22,497 nucleotides of DNA from JBBDXA01 sp040902585 (GTDB taxonomy: Bacteria; Planctomycetota; Phycisphaerae; Phycisphaerales; Phycisphaeraceae). The stretch is from assembly GCA_040902585.1 (NCBI GenBank), contig JBBDXA010000158.1, positions 1-22,497 of the forward strand. Direction: 5' to 3'. The notes beneath the pieces were generated by a model that made no database searches, had not been told where the DNA came from, and worked only from the letters and a program-made list of their open reading frames with translations. Below, piece by piece: positions 20,960 to 22,497 of the stretch; position 1 is the stretch's first letter; every line of letters begins with the position of its first letter. The position numbers and the translations under genes are program-made.

Positions 20960-22497
20960 ATGACCGACCCGAAGTCCAACCCTGCACGCAGCCCCAAAAC
21001 CGTCTACCTTGAGACCTTCGGCTGCCAGATGAACGTGCTCGACAGCCAGCTCGTGCGCGGTCAGCTTCAGGGCCTGGGCTACGAAATGACCGAGGACTGG
21101 AAGTCGGCCGATGTCGTCCTCTACAACACCTGCTCCGTCCGCGAACAGGCGGAGAACAAAGCCTACAGCCGCATCGGTTTGGTCGGACTGCGGAAGAAGA
21201 CCCATCCGGACATCGTCCTGGGCGTCATCGGCTGCATGGCGGAACGCGACGGAGTCGATCTCTTCCGCAGGCATCCGCAGGTCGACCTGATGTGCGGTCC
21301 CGGCGAGCTCGACAAGATTCCCCTGCTGATCGATAACGTGGTGAAGACCCGTAGTTNNNNNNNNNNGAAGGTCACGGAAACCGACGACGGCCACACCGAG
21401 TCGCAAACCCGGAACCCGGAACCCGGAACCCGGAACTTCGCTCTTCAAGGCAACACCCACCGCCGCAGTTCCACTCTCGCCGCCGCCGAGGATCAGCTTG
21501 AGATGCTTGACCTGGCCCGCAGCTTTTCGCCTGACGAATTTCAGGGCGCTGCCTACGTCCGCATCACCCGCGGCTGCAACAAATTCTGCACCTACTGCGT
21601 CGTCCCCAACACCCGTGGCCGCGAGGTGCATCGCAGCCCCGATGCCATCATCGAAGAGTGCCGCAAGCTCGTCGAAGCCGGCGTGATTGAGATTACGCTG
21701 CTCGGGCAGACCGTGAATCACTATCACTTCGACCACGCCGCGGCCGTCAACATCAACGGCATCGAGCAACCCCAGGTGGGCGACATCGTCAACCACAAAG
21801 CCCACCCATTCCCGTGGGTGGGATCCCCCGCTGAAACCCACCGACAGGAGTCGGTGGGCTTTGCCGATTCTTCAACAAGCATCACCACCTTCGCCCACCT
21901 CCTCGCCCGCATCCACGACGAAATCCCCGACCTTCAGCGGCTCCGTTTCGTCACCAGTTTCCCGCGCGACTTCGGCGATGACATCCTCCGCACCATCGCC
22001 CAGCGCCCGCGCCTCTGCCGGTATCTGCACCTGCCCGTGCAGAGCGGTTCCAACCGCATCCTGAAACAGATGAACCGCGGCTACACGGTCGAAGAGTATC
22101 GCGGGCTGCTCCAGCGCATTCGCCGCATCCTGCCCGATGCGACCATCGCCAGCGACATCATCTGCGGCTTCCCCGGCGAAACGGAAGAAGACCACCGCGC
22201 CACGTGCGACCTGCTGCGCGAAGCGATGTTCAAGAACTGTTTCATCTTCAAATACAGCCCCCGCCCCGGCACCGCCGCGATCGATCGGTTTGAAGACGAT
22301 GTGCCGGATGCAGTGAAGCGCGCCCGTAACAATGAACTGCTGCATATTCAGAGCAGGAACAGCGACGCCATCCACCGCGGCTACGTCGGCAAGACCCTGC
22401 GCGTCTTTGTCGAATCCGTCAGCGTCAAGGAACAGAAGAAGCGAGCGACCAACGCCGCCGACCCGCTGCACCCGACCGCGGCCGAAGACGCGGACGC
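20960..22497 (+). CDS. miaB: tRNA-2-methylthio-N6-dimethylallyladenosine synthase (partial at right edge)
   Basis: Radical-SAM methylthiotransferase that modifies A37 of certain tRNAs using two iron-sulfur clusters. The N-terminal TFGCQMNVLDSQ marks MiaB rather than RimO. Cys22, Cys58 (NTCSVRE) and Cys92 (GCMAE) bind the auxiliary cluster; GCNKFCTYC gives the radical-SAM cysteines (206, 210, 213 counting the Ns). LPVQSGSNRIL, GFPGETEED and FKYSPRPGT complete the catalytic domain, and the window ends near the TRAM domain. The frame is unbroken from the ATG across the ten Ns (as given) to the edge. Two stretches are foreign to the family: residues about 133-165, holding the N run and a 7-base array, and residues about 279-302, encoded by a palindromic element. 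The ribosome site is weak; a GTG at 20936 is in frame. Confidence 0.93.
   Translation, partial: MTDPKSNPARSPKTVYLETFGCQMNVLDSQLVRGQLQGLGYEMTEDWKSADVVLYNTCSVREQAENKAYSRIGLVGLRKKTHPDIVLGVIGCMAERDGVDLFRRHPQVDLMCGPGELDKIPLLIDNVVKTRSXXXXKVTETDDGHTESQTRNPEPGTRNFALQGNTHRRSSTLAAAEDQLEMLDLARSFSPDEFQGAAYVRITRGCNKFCTYCVVPNTRGREVHRSPDAIIEECRKLVEAGVIEITLLGQTVNHYHFDHAAAVNINGIEQPQVGDIVNHKAHPFPWVGSPAETHRQESVGFADSSTSITTFAHLLARIHDEIPDLQRLRFVTSFPRDFGDDILRTIAQRPRLCRYLHLPVQSGSNRILKQMNRGYTVEEYRGLLQRIRRILPDATIASDIICGFPGETEEDHRATCDLLREAMFKNCFIFKYSPRPGTAAIDRFEDDVPDAVKRARNNELLHIQSRNSDAIHRGYVGKTLRVFVESVSVKEQKKRATNAADPLHPTAAEDAD
21357..21366. other. Assembly gap of ten Ns inside miaB
   Basis: Ten consecutive Ns. If the number is exact the miaB frame is kept on both sides, but a run of ten is often a scaffolder placeholder and the true length may differ. 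The gap lies 40 bases before a 7-base array, so repeats may have broken the assembly here. Confidence 0.95.
21406..21440. repeat. 7-base repeat array inside miaB
   Basis: Four identical units AACCCGG (21406-21433) and a degenerate fifth, in the coding frame of miaB, encoding an Asn/Pro/Glu/Gly/Thr/Arg cycle. The unit is the GGAACCC type found upstream of galE and nuoM. Confidence 0.85.
21796..21863. repeat. Palindromic element inserted in frame in miaB
   Basis: The outer arms CAAAGCCCACC (21796-21806) and GGTGGGCTTTG (21853-21863) are perfect reverse complements. Inside are two hairpins: CCCACCCA with TGGGTGGG (21801-21822), and CCCACCGAC with GTCGGTGGG (21837-21858). The left half matches the spacer hairpin at 20105-20130. 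It encodes about 23 residues placed between LLGQTVNHYHF and the next conserved helix of MiaB. Confidence 0.85.

Noticed and set aside
20927..21841. A minus-strand open frame opposite miaB
   Set aside because: It crosses the ten Ns and the palindromic element and shows no family motif, whereas the plus strand encodes all MiaB cysteine motifs.

Overview
This is a GC-rich window (roughly 60% GC by eye) from a Gram-negative-type bacterium: there are lipoprotein signal peptides, a high-affinity branched-chain amino acid (HAAT) importer and a five-gene block of respiratory Complex I. Gene order, long GC-rich reading frames and many short palindromic or tandem spacer repeats would suit a planctomycete of the Phycisphaerae kind. 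That assignment is inference; no marker gene in the window settles it. One run of ten Ns (21357-21366) shows that this is a scaffold.

Layout: two plus-strand genes open the window, a phosphomannomutase/phosphoglucomutase (171-1583) and an unrecognised protein of different base composition (1626-2261). Everything from 2279 to 20837 then lies on the minus strand. Reading along that strand (right to left) the order is: a two-helix membrane protein (20145-20837); nuoJ-nuoK-nuoL-nuoM-nuoN (19905-13043), the membrane arm of NADH:quinone oxidoreductase without nuoA-I beside it; an alpha/beta hydrolase; gcvH (glycine cleavage H protein); an amidohydrolase overlapping a lipoprotein gene; the complete livK-livH-livM-livG-livF importer (9317-4165); a YqaA/DedA-like membrane protein; and galE. 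The plus-strand miaB gene (tRNA 2-methylthioadenosine synthase) starts at 20960, divergent from the membrane protein, and runs off the right edge.

How the genes work together: LivK, H, M, G and F form one ABC importer (lipoprotein binding protein, two permeases, two ATPases). NuoJ-N form the proton-pumping membrane domain of Complex I. The phosphohexomutase and GalE both supply sugar nucleotides for surface polysaccharide, though they are convergent and not one operon.

The striking part is the material between and inside the genes. At least nine places carry short arrays with a strict 7-base period. Several families of palindromic repeats sit in the spacers. Members of these repeat classes also lie in frame inside coding regions: a palindromic element of about 68 bp and a 7-base array in miaB, and an 8-base array in nuoL. 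This resembles, in principle, the palindromic elements known to insert in frame into Rickettsia genes, but the sequences here are different, and it is the best candidate for an undescribed system in the window. No tRNA, rRNA, CRISPR array, transposase or phage gene was seen.
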